From the NCBI GenBank assembly GCA_903847405.1, contig CAINDP010000107.1, positions 1 through 33,661 on the forward strand: a DNA stretch of 33,661 bases, given 5' to 3'. Shown one piece after another: positions 1 through 8,381 of the stretch (position 1 is its first letter; each line of letters opens with the position of its first letter). The notes under the pieces are model-generated. The model did not search any database and was not told where the DNA came from. It saw nothing but the letters and a program-made list of their open reading frames with translations. The translations under genes and the position numbers were made by a program. Source of the stretch: an uncultured Myxococcales bacterium. Its GTDB lineage: Bacteria; Myxococcota_A; UBA9042; DTJE01.

Positions 1-651
1 CTGGTCCGGGCGGGCCTGTCCGGCGCCACGATCACGATGGCCGCCCACCAGGGCCGAAACGCCCCGCGGCCCGAGGCGGCCATCGCGGCCCTGCAGCACC
101 TGGCGGACGCCGGGCGGACCGTCGGCCGCCGCCTGTCCCTGACCACGACCACCGTGCTGTCCCCCGGCCGGCTGCCCCAGGCGACGGCCGTGGTGCGACG
201 CCTGCTGGACCTGGGATTCGAACAGGTAGGCGTGATGCCCGAACTGGACCTGTCGGCGCCCCCGGGGCGGCCGGGCCTGGACGAGGCGGCGTTGCGGACC
301 CTGGCGGCGGACCTGCTCGCCTGGAAGCGCAGCACGGGCCGGATCGACAACTCGGTCGGATACCTCCGGGCGCTGCCGCGATGCGCCGGGCCCGCGCCGC
401 TGCCCGTCCCCTGCGTCGCGCCCTACTCCAGCGTCATCGTGGACGCGACGGGGTCCGTCCACGCCTGCGCGCCGGCCTGGATGCGGGGCGTGTCGATCGG
501 GAACGTCCGGGAAACCCCCGTCGAGGCCCTGTGGCGGTCGCCGGCCTACGCCGCCGAGCGCCGTCGCCTGCGGGACTGCCGCGACTGCCTGTGGAACTGC
601 CACGCGGAAATGAGCCTGGCCGTGGCAAGACCGTGGAACGCGCTGCGGTAG
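1..651 (+). CDS. Radical SAM protein with SPASM domain (5' part missing)
   Basis: The frame is open from the first base of the window, so the start and the CX3CX2C cluster motif lie to the left. What remains is the second half of a radical SAM barrel followed by a SPASM-type auxiliary cluster domain. The cysteine pattern runs from CVAPYSSVIVDATG through VHACAP to RDCRDCLWNCHAEMSL near the end. SPASM domains bind one or two extra 4Fe-4S clusters and are typical of enzymes that modify peptides, proteins or small molecules. The ending resembles that of the convergent radical SAM gene at 3813-4880 (RDCRSCWC...EIEMNLL), so the two may be distant paralogues. The substrate cannot be read from this fragment. 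Confidence 0.82.
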   Translation: MVRAGLSGATITMAAHQGRNAPRPEAAIAALQHLADAGRTVGRRLSLTTTTVLSPGRLPQATAVVRRLLDLGFEQVGVMPELDLSAPPGRPGLDEAALRTLAADLLAWKRSTGRIDNSVGYLRALPRCAGPAPLPVPCVAPYSSVIVDATGSVHACAPAWMRGVSIGNVRETPVEALWRSPAYAAERRRLRDCRDCLWNCHAEMSLAVARPWNALR

Positions 652-662
652 CGGCCGGCCGC

Positions 663-691
663 TTGAAAGCGGACGTTTCCCCGTCTAGGAT
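663..691 (+). promoter_or_regulatory. Sigma-70-type promoter
   Basis: TTGAAA (663-668) and TAGGAT (686-691) are separated by exactly 17 bp, just after the stop codon of the partial radical SAM gene and upstream of the membrane/propeller gene. The -35 matches consensus at 5 of 6 positions and the -10 at 4 of 6. The expected transcription start is near 698. Confidence 0.5.
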
Positions 692-720
692 TCCTCCGGC
701 CTCAGACGGCGGCGAGGAAC

Positions 721-2307
721 GTGCCGGGTCGCTGGATCGCCGCGCTGGACGTCCTCCGGAAACGGATGCCCGTCCGCCCACCTGCAACGGGTCTCCGGCG
801 GGCCGCCCTCCACCTGACCCTCCACTTCCACGCGCTCCTCTTCCTGGGGACCCTCGGGACGGCACCGATGGCCTGGCTGGGTCTTCCGATCCTGGTCGTC
901 ACGGACGTCCTGGCGTCCCGGCCCTCGCGGATCAACGGCCGTCCGCTGGCGATCCTGCAGGCCTGCGTGCGCCTGGCTTACGCGCTGATGCTGTTGCTGG
1001 GTTCGCTGCTGGTGTTTCCCTGGAGCATGGCCGACGGCCCCTTCCTGGCGGGCGTCCTGGGCCTGGGCGGCGGCATCTACCTGTCGGGGCGGCTGGAACA
1101 CGTCCGGGTGCGGAACGGGCTGGTGGGGATCGCCTGGGTCGTCGCCGCCGTGTACGGGCTGCAGACGGGCCACCTCGTGTTCCTGGTGGTGACGGTCGCG
1201 GGGTCGGCCTGGCTGCTCTGGTGCGGCCTTCCCGGCCGACAGCGCACCCACGCGTTCCACCTGGCCCTCAGCGCGATGGCGGTGGTGGCCGGCGCGCAGG
1301 CCGTCTGGGGCATCAACGCGTTCGACGGCGCCCCCCCGGCGGAAATCCTGGAGCAGCCTGGCGTGACCAGCGTATTCCAGTACCGCGGGGACGACCCCCT
1401 GGCTCCCGCGCTGGACCTGGGCTCCCCGGTCGGCCCCCGTCGGATCCGCTCGATTTCGGAAGGGTGTTCCACGGACGTCCTGTTCCTGACGGCCATGCAT
1501 CCGGACTCGCTGATCGAAGTCCACCCGGGCGCCAAGGCGTTCGTGGATCACCTGGACCTGACGCCCCATGACAACGTCGAGGTGGACTGCGCGAAGGGCG
1601 AACTGTACGCGGCGTCGTTTTCCAGCACACCCCCGGGCCTGACGGTCCTGGACCTTTCGGGCGCCTGGGCGCAGGTCCTTGCCGCCATCCCGGTGTCCAC
1701 CCGCAGCGCGATGCGGGTACTGCTGGATCGGGCCCGGGGACGCCTTCTATGGAGCGACGAGGACGACAGACTGATGGTGCTGGACCTGGGCAATCGCAGG
1801 GAAATCACCACGTACGACGGCGATGGGGCCAACCGGCTGGCGTGCTGGGCGGGGCGGACCGTGGCGACGCGGGGCATCAACGGGGCCGTTTCCGTGCTGT
1901 CGTGGACCCAGGAGGGCGATCGGATCGTCCACCGGGCGGACATCCCCCTGTCGGCATTCGACCGCCTGGGCCAGGGCAACATCGCCTGCCACCCCACCCT
2001 GCCGCTGCTGTACGTGAACGCCTACTGGACGGGCCGGTTGCTGGTCTACGACCTGGATCGCCTGGAGCAGGTGGGCGACATCCCGCTGGCCCCGGGCGTG
2101 CGGTACATCAACATGACCCAGGACGGCAGCCGCCTGGTGTCCGTCGGGCACCGGAACGGCGAGGTGTTCGTCGTCGATACCGCAACCCTGTCGGTGCTGC
2201 AGACCGTCCGGGTCGGCCGGGGGGCGCGATGGGCGGCATTTTCGCAGGACGAGCGGTTCGTGTACGTGGCATCCACCCTGGGCGGATTCCGGATCCGCAT
2301 GCCCTGA
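721..2307 (+). CDS. Membrane protein with C-terminal beta-propeller
   Basis: This 528-residue protein starts at GTG. Residues about 30-200 hold several hydrophobic stretches (roughly six membrane segments), and the rest looks like a soluble beta-propeller. The propeller part repeats strand patterns such as LMVLDLGNRREI, LLVYDLDRLEQVGDI and VFVVDTATLSVLQTVRVG, which resemble YVTN/SMP-30-type blades. The likely arrangement is a membrane anchor displaying a sensing or scaffolding propeller. I do not recognise a named family for the whole architecture. The GTG has a Shine-Dalgarno-like GAGGA placed rather close, so the ATG at 766 is a possible alternative start (513 residues). It sits between two radical SAM genes on the same strand, which suggests a shared role, but that is inference. 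Confidence 0.75.
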   Translation: MPGRWIAALDVLRKRMPVRPPATGLRRAALHLTLHFHALLFLGTLGTAPMAWLGLPILVVTDVLASRPSRINGRPLAILQACVRLAYALMLLLGSLLVFPWSMADGPFLAGVLGLGGGIYLSGRLEHVRVRNGLVGIAWVVAAVYGLQTGHLVFLVVTVAGSAWLLWCGLPGRQRTHAFHLALSAMAVVAGAQAVWGINAFDGAPPAEILEQPGVTSVFQYRGDDPLAPALDLGSPVGPRRIRSISEGCSTDVLFLTAMHPDSLIEVHPGAKAFVDHLDLTPHDNVEVDCAKGELYAASFSSTPPGLTVLDLSGAWAQVLAAIPVSTRSAMRVLLDRARGRLLWSDEDDRLMVLDLGNRREITTYDGDGANRLACWAGRTVATRGINGAVSVLSWTQEGDRIVHRADIPLSAFDRLGQGNIACHPTLPLLYVNAYWTGRLLVYDLDRLEQVGDIPLAPGVRYINMTQDGSRLVSVGHRNGEVFVVDTATLSVLQTVRVGRGARWAAFSQDERFVYVASTLGGFRIRMP

Positions 2308-2328
2308 ACGGGGCTGCGAAACCTCGGC

Positions 2329-2357
2329 TTGCGATCCCGCGCATGGGCCCGTAGACT
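2329..2357 (+). promoter_or_regulatory. Putative promoter of the cobalamin-type radical SAM gene
   Basis: TTGCGA (2329-2334) and TAGACT (2352-2357) are separated by 17 bp and end 29 bp before the ATG at 2387. Each hexamer matches consensus at 4 of 6 positions. The placement in the short gap between two genes supports it. Confidence 0.4.
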
Positions 2358-2386
2358 CGTCCGGCCTGCAGGACGCCACCGCGACG

Positions 2387-3859
2387 ATGGCACGCATCGC
2401 GTTCATCTATCCCCCATTGATGCACGAAACGTTCGAGGAAAATCTGAAGGTCGTGGACGAGGACTTCGGCTGCCTGCCGCCCCTCAGCCTGGCCTACGCC
2501 GCCGCCCTGGCCGAACAGGCCGGCCACGAGGCCCGGATCATCGACACGAACGTGCTGCGCCTGGGCCTCCCCGAGGTCGAGCGGCAGTTGCGGGAGTTCC
2601 GGCCCCACGCCCTGGCGTTCACGCTGTCCACGTACATGTTCCACCGGACGACCGCATGGATGAAGGCCCTCCGGGCTTCCCTGGGGGTCCCGACGATCGC
2701 GGGCGGCATCAACGTCCAGTTGTACCCCGAGGAAACGATCCGCACCGAGGGCGTGGACTACGGCATCCTGCATTTCGGCATTGCGGGCTTTCCCGCCCTG
2801 CTGAAGGCGATCGAAGAAGGACGCGACCCGGTGGGCCTGCCGGAGGTCGTCGCGCTGGATCCCCGGGGCCGAATGGTCATCGGGCCCGTCGATCCCCAGC
2901 CGAACCCGTACCTCGCCCTGCCCCTCCCGGCCCGGCACCTTCTGCCCAACCACCGGTACTACTCGATCATTTCGCAGCGACGGAACTTCACGGTGATGGT
3001 CACCTCGACCGGCTGCCCGGCGCGGTGCCGCTATTGCGCCATCCCGTCGCGACCGCGGTACCTGAATCCGGTCGATCGCGTGATCGCCGAAATCCGCCAG
3101 TGCCACGACGTCCACGGCATCCGGGAAATCGACTTCTTCGACGCCGATTTCTTCGCGGACCGCCGCCGGGCCCGACTGATCTGCCAGCGCCTCATCGACG
3201 AGAAGCTCGACATCGAATGGTCCTGCCGGGCCTCGATCGGGCGGTTCAACGAGGACCTCCTCCGGCTGGCGCAGCAGTCCGGCTGCCGGGCCGTCTACCT
3301 GGGCATCGAAACGCCCGAAAAGGAGGCGCTGGTCCTTTTGAAGAAGAACGTGTCCCCCGACCAGGTCCGCGAACAACTGCAGATGATGCGCAGGGTGGGC
3401 GTGAGGGCCCTGGGGTTCTTCATGCTGGGCGTTCCCGGCGAAACGCACGCGTCAGCCGCCCGGACCATCCGCTATGCCCTCGGCCTGCCGATCGACTACG
3501 CCCAGTTTTCGCGCATGATCCCGAAGCCGGGGTCGGACATCCACCGGGAACACGTGGAACAGACGGGCAGCGACTACTGGCGGGACCTGGTCGGCGGGCG
3601 CCCCGTCCCGCCCCGGGCGCCGAACCCGTGGAGCCGCATCTCGGAAGAGGCCCTGGAGAACTGGACCAAGCTGGCCTACCTGGCCTTCTACTACCGGCCT
3701 TCCTACATCCTGAAGGCCCTGGCCCGCCTGCGCAGCACGGACGAAGCCTGGCGCAGCTTCCGGACCATGGGACGGATGCTGAAGGCCTTTGCCGCCCCCG
3801 ACCGGCGATCCGTCATCGACCCGGGCCCCGATACGCCCCAGGACGCGCGGACACCGTGA
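2387..3859 (+). CDS. B12-binding-domain radical SAM protein
   Basis: The 490-residue product has an N-terminal Rossmann-like cobalamin-binding-type domain (about 1-140, starting with MARIAFIYPPL and including FGCLPPLSLAYAAALAE). A radical SAM core follows, with the cluster motif CPARCRYC at C210, C214 and C217. Later core features include the DFFDADF strand and LGIETPEK. I see no DxHxxG motif, so if cobalamin binds it is probably base-on or loosely held. Family members act as methyltransferases or carry out ring and chain rearrangements in lipid and natural-product pathways. The C-terminal region (about 400-490) resembles the helical tail of this class. The 3' end overlaps the convergent radical SAM gene by 47 bp. 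The substrate is unknown. Confidence 0.87.
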   Translation: MARIAFIYPPLMHETFEENLKVVDEDFGCLPPLSLAYAAALAEQAGHEARIIDTNVLRLGLPEVERQLREFRPHALAFTLSTYMFHRTTAWMKALRASLGVPTIAGGINVQLYPEETIRTEGVDYGILHFGIAGFPALLKAIEEGRDPVGLPEVVALDPRGRMVIGPVDPQPNPYLALPLPARHLLPNHRYYSIISQRRNFTVMVTSTGCPARCRYCAIPSRPRYLNPVDRVIAEIRQCHDVHGIREIDFFDADFFADRRRARLICQRLIDEKLDIEWSCRASIGRFNEDLLRLAQQSGCRAVYLGIETPEKEALVLLKKNVSPDQVREQLQMMRRVGVRALGFFMLGVPGETHASAARTIRYALGLPIDYAQFSRMIPKPGSDIHREHVEQTGSDYWRDLVGGRPVPPRAPNPWSRISEEALENWTKLAYLAFYYRPSYILKALARLRSTDEAWRSFRTMGRMLKAFAAPDRRSVIDPGPDTPQDARTP

Positions 3860-4880
3860 ACCGGGCGACCGACCGGACCGCGTGAAGCAGCGCCGACGGG
3901 TCCAGCCCGTACAGCAGGTTCATTTCGATTTCGCTGTCGCACCAGCACGACCGGCAGTCCCGGGCCACCAGCCGGTCGAACGCCGCCTGGAACCCGCCGG
4001 ACGTCGGCTGGGGCGGGACGACGCCGATGTGCGCCCCGCACCCGTACAGCGAACCGTCGGGCTCGATGCGCGCGAAGATCCTCCCGGCGCAGCACCCCTG
4101 CGCCAGTCGGTACCGCGGCCAGTTGCGCAGGGTGCGAAGGCACGGCACGGAATCCAGGAGGCGCGGATCCCCCTGCCGTTTCGCCTCGATGGCCCGGTCC
4201 ATGAACGCGCGCAGGCGCCCGGGGTCGGGCCGAAGATCCAGCGCCCCCGGTGCGGCCAGGGGAAGGGCGTCCACCGGGGCGAACCCGAACGGGGCCCCGA
4301 GGTCCGCAGACAGCCGCAGGAAGTCGTCGAACCGGTCCACGTTCCGATCGGTCAGGACCGCGTGCAACTGGACGCGCATCCCGCGCCGGACCGCGCACCG
4401 GATGCCTTCCACCGCGGCCCGGTGGCTGCCGGTCCCGCGAATCGCGTCGTGGACGTCCCGGGGCCCGTCCAGGCTGACGGTGACCACGCTGGCGCCGGCC
4501 ACCTCGTCGATGCGTTCGGGCAGCAACCGCCCGTTCGTATTCAGCCCCACCAGCATCCCGGATTTCCGGAGCACCCGGATGATCTGTCCGATGTCGCGGC
4601 GCAGCAGCGGTTCGCCGCCGGTCAGGGAGCACTGGATCGCCCCGCTGCGGGCGATGCCCTCCGCCAGGGCCAGGGCCGCAGTCGTGTCCAGATCCGAACG
4701 GCCGTCGTCCGGGCGGGCGCAGTAGGCACACCGCAGGTCGCAGCGGCCCGTCACGGCCCACCCGACCAGCAGCGGGGCCCGCCTGCCCAGGAACCGGGCC
4801 CCCAGCACCGACGCGGCCCCGATCGCCAACCGCGCGGCCAGAAGCCCCGACGGCGGCTTCGCATCGACCCGGTCGTCCAT
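3813..4880 (-). CDS. Radical SAM/SPASM protein
   Basis: I chose the ATG at 4880 (355 residues) because the upstream in-frame extension is an antisense shadow of the lipoprotein gene. The radical SAM motif is CDLRCAYC (CX3CX2C), followed by SLTGGEPLL (GGEP motif), LNTNGRLLPERI and VSLDGPRDVHDAIRG, all standard for the superfamily. The C-terminal SPASM-like part has CCAGRIF, LYGCGAHIG and RDCRSCWC. A hydrophobic stretch precedes the core (GLLAARLAIGAASVLGARFL), so membrane association is possible. The gene lies 26 bp downstream of a lipoprotein gene on the same strand and they are probably co-transcribed. Its stop codon lies inside the converging radical SAM gene. The function is unassigned; peptide, protein or lipid modification are all possible. 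Confidence 0.85.
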   Translation of the reverse strand: MDDRVDAKPPSGLLAARLAIGAASVLGARFLGRRAPLLVGWAVTGRCDLRCAYCARPDDGRSDLDTTAALALAEGIARSGAIQCSLTGGEPLLRRDIGQIIRVLRKSGMLVGLNTNGRLLPERIDEVAGASVVTVSLDGPRDVHDAIRGTGSHRAAVEGIRCAVRRGMRVQLHAVLTDRNVDRFDDFLRLSADLGAPFGFAPVDALPLAAPGALDLRPDPGRLRAFMDRAIEAKRQGDPRLLDSVPCLRTLRNWPRYRLAQGCCAGRIFARIEPDGSLYGCGAHIGVVPPQPTSGGFQAAFDRLVARDCRSCWCDSEIEMNLLYGLDPSALLHAVRSVARFTVSARPGAYRGPGR

Positions 4881-4906
4881 GGTCAACTGGCCCCCGGGGA
4901 GCGGTC

Positions 4907-6715
4907 CTACAGGTCCGCCCCGATGTACCCGAAGTAGCGCCCCATCCAGTAGGGCAGCAGGTAGCTGGCCGGGGGTTCCGCGGCCTTCAGGTTCTGGCCG
5001 CAGGCCACGCGCGCGTTGGGGTCGCCCCACCACACGAAGACCGAGGCGCAGCGCTCGTCCACGGGGACCGGTTCCGCGGCCAGGCTGCCGTGCCGGGCCG
5101 ACTGGCACCATTCCGCGTAGCCCGTGGCGTCCTTCGCCCGCAGGATGTTGTCCGTCGGGAAGCGCTTCAGCGAGCAGACCGCGCCGGCGATCATCGGCTT
5201 GACCTCGGCCGCGTCGTAGGCGCCCGGCTCCATCGTGCTGACCAGGATCAGGTTCTTGAAGGGGTCGCTTTCGCCCCACAGGTCGCGGCCGGCCGAGTCG
5301 GGGCCCTTCGTGTTCGCCCGGAACTTGTCGCGGTAGAAGGCCCGCAGGGCCGGGTCAGCCTCGTACCAGATCAGGTTGAAGTAGTTCAGCATCGCGATCG
5401 AAATGGTGTCGTAGTTGGAATCGCAGCCCTGGGCCAGGCCCATGCTGTCCAGGTATTCGCGGTAGTCCAGCGGGCTTTCCATGGGCTGGTCGATACAGGC
5501 CAGTTCCCCCGACAACTGCAGGAGGCAGTCGTTGTAGGTCGCCGTCAGTCCCGCGTCGCCGGTGGCCACGGCCGCTTCCTTGATCCACGCCAGGGCCATC
5601 AGGGCGTTCGAGCCCGGCATCTCGTCCAGGGACATGGCGTGGGCCGATCCGTAGCGGGTCTTGCGGCCGTCGTAGTCGTTGATCCAGAAGGCGTTGTCCA
5701 CCAGGTGACGGCCGACGGCGCCCAGGATCCCGACGGCCAGGGCCCGGACCTCGGGATCGTCCACCAGCTTCGCGGCGATCCCGGCGGCGAACATGTGGCC
5801 GGCGTACTCGTCCTTGCTGGCGTTCCGCTGCCAGCAGTAGCCCGCGAAGCGCGTGTCGGTGCAGTGGGCGGTGTCCTTCAGCCACCCGCCGTTCCCGCCG
5901 TTCAGGGTGACGTCCCAGGTCAGGAAGCACCCGTCCGTGTCCACCCGGACGAACTGGTTGCCCACCATGCCCTCGCCCGGGGGGATGTAGCGGGCGTACT
6001 TCTCGTTGTCGGTCGCGGCGCTGGCGTAGGGTTCCTCGGCCTCGATGCAGTACTGCTGCGGCGCCAGTTTCGGGTCCCGGAGGTCCCGGGTGTACAGGCC
6101 GGCCTTGCCGGTGATCTGCAGCATCTGGTAGGTGCCGTTCAGCGTGCGCCGCAACTGGTTCAGCGACTCGGCGTCGCGTGTCGTCGCGTACCGGAAGGCC
6201 TGGGAGGCGACGTACAGGCTGGTCCACAGGCCGGTGTTTTCCGACAGGGGGTGCCGGCAGGCGGGAAGGTCGGCGTCGGGAACGACCGTCGCCGGGACGT
6301 CGCCGTCGCATTCGATGGCGAACACGCCGGACCAGGTCTCGTGCCCGGGGGCCGTGGCGGGAACCTGGTGCAGGCGCGGCACGATCCAGTCGTAGTAGGC
6401 GGCCTTGTCGTGCAGGGTCACCCCGCCGACGTAGTCCTTTTCGGTGCAGGTCGACCAGGCTTCCACCGGCGGGGTCCAGGGCTCCAGGAAGTCCCAGGGG
6501 GTGTCGGAGGCGTCCAGGACGTCGCCGGGGACCTCGGGGACGTCCGGAAGGTCGTCGGCGTCCGGAGCAGCGTCCGCGACGTCCAGGAGCACGTCGAGGT
6601 CCGACGTCCCGTCCGGGCCGGGATCGCCCAGGTCCGTCGCCGTGGAACCGGTGGAGGAACACCCGGCCAGTCCAAGCACCAGCAGGCCGGTTCCGAGCAG
6701 GATCCACGTCCGCAT
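4907..6715 (-). CDS. Large exported lipoprotein, function unknown
   Basis: The 602-residue product begins with a classic lipoprotein signal ending in LAGC (Cys19). An acidic Asp/Pro/Val-rich linker follows to about residue 75, and then a large Trp/Tyr/Asp-rich globular domain. The domain contains helical-looking repeats and aromatic motifs such as YDWIVPRLHQVP, SENTGLWTSLYVASQAFRYA, AGYCWQRNASKDEYAGHM and AMSLDEMPGSNALMALAWI. These recall alpha/alpha-barrel glycan-active proteins, but I cannot name a family or catalytic residues. It contains many cysteines, consistent with disulfides outside the cytoplasm. The ATG at 6715 is supported by the signal peptide. A candidate promoter lies about 90 bp upstream. 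The neighbour downstream is a radical SAM/SPASM gene. Confidence 0.8.
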   Translation of the reverse strand: MRTWILLGTGLLVLGLAGCSSTGSTATDLGDPGPDGTSDLDVLLDVADAAPDADDLPDVPEVPGDVLDASDTPWDFLEPWTPPVEAWSTCTEKDYVGGVTLHDKAAYYDWIVPRLHQVPATAPGHETWSGVFAIECDGDVPATVVPDADLPACRHPLSENTGLWTSLYVASQAFRYATTRDAESLNQLRRTLNGTYQMLQITGKAGLYTRDLRDPKLAPQQYCIEAEEPYASAATDNEKYARYIPPGEGMVGNQFVRVDTDGCFLTWDVTLNGGNGGWLKDTAHCTDTRFAGYCWQRNASKDEYAGHMFAAGIAAKLVDDPEVRALAVGILGAVGRHLVDNAFWINDYDGRKTRYGSAHAMSLDEMPGSNALMALAWIKEAAVATGDAGLTATYNDCLLQLSGELACIDQPMESPLDYREYLDSMGLAQGCDSNYDTISIAMLNYFNLIWYEADPALRAFYRDKFRANTKGPDSAGRDLWGESDPFKNLILVSTMEPGAYDAAEVKPMIAGAVCSLKRFPTDNILRAKDATGYAEWCQSARHGSLAAEPVPVDERCASVFVWWGDPNARVACGQNLKAAEPPASYLLPYWMGRYFGYIGADL

Positions 6716-6802
6716 GCGAACACCTCGCTTTCGATCCAGGGGGGACGGCCGGCCAGGGGCCGCCGCGGATTCCCGGTGCCAGTGCGACCGGGCGAAGGCG
6801 GG

Positions 6803-6830
6803 ACAATAGCACGAGGCGAAGGCGAGGCAA
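6803..6830 (-). promoter_or_regulatory. Possible promoter of the lipoprotein gene
   Basis: On the minus strand TTGCCT (6830-6825) and TATTGT (6808-6803) are 16 bp apart, with 4 of 6 consensus matches each. It would give a leader of about 80 nt before the ATG at 6715. The similarity is modest. Confidence 0.28.
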
Positions 6831-6865
6831 GGGATTCACCTCCGGACGGATTGCAGCCTTGTCGA

Positions 6866-6912
6866 GGGGCGGGGGACGGGGAAGCGGGAGGGAGGGCGGG
6901 CACGGGTACGGG
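6866..6912 (+). other. G-tract cluster, potential G-quadruplex
   Basis: Nine runs of three to five G separated by 1-4 bases lie on the plus strand, just beyond the amidase stop codon. This is the template strand for the minus-strand operon, so a folded structure could hinder RNA polymerase at the operon end. No conventional hairpin plus T-tract terminator is visible here. Confidence 0.5.
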
Positions 6913-6921
6913 TACGAAAGG

Positions 6922-8364
6922 CTAGCCGCGCGGGTCCGGGGGCACCCAGCCGCCCATGGCCTGTTCCAGGGCCATTGCGACCGCGATCGTGCGGTGGTCG
7001 TTGCCGTGGATCGAGGCGACCTGGCAGCCCAGGGGGAGGCCCCGGTCGTTCAGGCCCAAGGGGACCTGGGTGACGGGCATTTCCAGAACGTTGAAGATGC
7101 CGGTGTAGATCCAGTTGATGGGCCGCAGCAGCGGCTTGTTGTGCCGCGGCGCGGGCTCGGGGTAGGACGGGTACAGCAGCACGCCCCCGGGACCCAGGCG
7201 GCGGGCCAGGTCGGCGCCCAGGGCCGCCGTTTCCTCCAGGAGGGGGCCGAACCGGGGCGGGAACCGGGCGGACACGGCCTCGATCAGGCCCAGCCCCAGG
7301 GCGGGCAGCGTGTGGCGGCCCCGGCCCGCGGCCCACAGCAGGAATTCCAGGCCGAGGTGGAACGGCTTGCCGTTGCCCAGCAGCGAAAGGTAGGTCGACT
7401 CGCCGCCGGTGGCGACCGTCGCTGTCCACATCAGGATGGCGCGGGCCAGGGCCGGGACGCGCTCCACCCGGACCCGGGCGCCCCGGGCCGCCAGGCAGGA
7501 CGCGGCACGGCGCTGGGCGTCGCGCAGATCGTCGGACACCGACAGCAGGCCGTCGTCCTCGACCGACACCACGTCCAGGCCCTCCAGGGACACGGTCGCG
7601 GGATCGCCCAGGGGCAGGACGGTGCAGCCCGTGTCCACGCCGTCGGGGCCCGCCAGCAGGCGCAGCAGCGGGTACAGATCCTCGGCTCGACGGCAGATCG
7701 GCCCCGTCGTCAGGACCCGCACCAGGCCGTGCTCCGCGCACGGGAACTGGCCGGTGTTGGGGACCAGGCCGCCCGAGGGCTTGTGGCCGAAGACGCCGTT
7801 GAAGAAGGCCGGCATGCGGATGGACCCGCCGATGTCCGAGCCGACGCCGAAGGGCGACGCGGCCGACCCGATCAGCGCGCCTTCGCCGCCGGAACTGCCG
7901 CCCGAGGTCCGGCCCGGGTCGTAGGCGCAGTTCGTGCGGCCGTAGTTCGGGTTGCTGGCTTCCATCCACAGGCACAGTTCCGAGACGTTGGTCACGCCCA
8001 GGGGAATGGCGCCGGCAGCCCGGTATCGGGCCACCGCGGTGGCATCCTTGGTGGCGGGGTGGCCGACGCGCGAGGGCAGGCCCCCGGTGTTGGGCATCCC
8101 GGTCAGGGCGAAGCACTCCTTCACCGTGCAGGGCACGCCCAGGAACGGCGGCAAGGTGGCCGGGTCCTCGCGGGCCACCCGGAGGTCGGCGGCGCGGGCC
8201 TCGGCACGGGCCAGGTCGAAGCGATCCGCGACCATCGCGTTGACGCGGGGATTGACCTCGCGGACGCGGCGGGCGTGGGCCTCGACAACATCGACGGACT
8301 GGGTGCCGCGCTCGCGGATCAAGCGGGCCAGCGCGGTCCCGGACAGTGTCAGCAACGGATCCAT
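6922..8364 (-). CDS. Amidase signature family hydrolase
   Basis: This 480-residue cytoplasmic amidase has the complete Ser-cisSer-Lys triad of the family. Lys82 lies in VPCTVKECF, Ser157 in GRTSGGSSGGE and the nucleophile Ser181 in GSDIGGSIRMPA. The spacings (75 and 24 residues) equal those of fatty acid amide hydrolase. The family hydrolyses carboxamides, including fatty amides, aryl amides and amino-acid amides, and the sequence does not fix the substrate. The start at 8364 is chosen for the GGAGG five bases upstream. It is the last gene of the six-gene minus-strand operon, 17 bp after the metallo-hydrolase gene. There is no signal peptide. A glutamyl-tRNA amidotransferase GatA role is unlikely because no gatB or gatC is nearby. 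Confidence 0.92.
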   Translation of the reverse strand: MDPLLTLSGTALARLIRERGTQSVDVVEAHARRVREVNPRVNAMVADRFDLARAEARAADLRVAREDPATLPPFLGVPCTVKECFALTGMPNTGGLPSRVGHPATKDATAVARYRAAGAIPLGVTNVSELCLWMEASNPNYGRTNCAYDPGRTSGGSSGGEGALIGSAASPFGVGSDIGGSIRMPAFFNGVFGHKPSGGLVPNTGQFPCAEHGLVRVLTTGPICRRAEDLYPLLRLLAGPDGVDTGCTVLPLGDPATVSLEGLDVVSVEDDGLLSVSDDLRDAQRRAASCLAARGARVRVERVPALARAILMWTATVATGGESTYLSLLGNGKPFHLGLEFLLWAAGRGRHTLPALGLGLIEAVSARFPPRFGPLLEETAALGADLARRLGPGGVLLYPSYPEPAPRHNKPLLRPINWIYTGIFNVLEMPVTQVPLGLNDRGLPLGCQVASIHGNDHRTIAVAMALEQAMGGWVPPDPRG

Positions 8365-8381
8365 GGTTTCCTCCAGGGCAG

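Noticed and set aside
3813-5279. Longer reading of the convergent radical SAM gene (488 codons)
   Set aside because: The first 133 codons are antisense to nothing useful and overlap the lipoprotein gene; the domain starts after the ATG at 4880.
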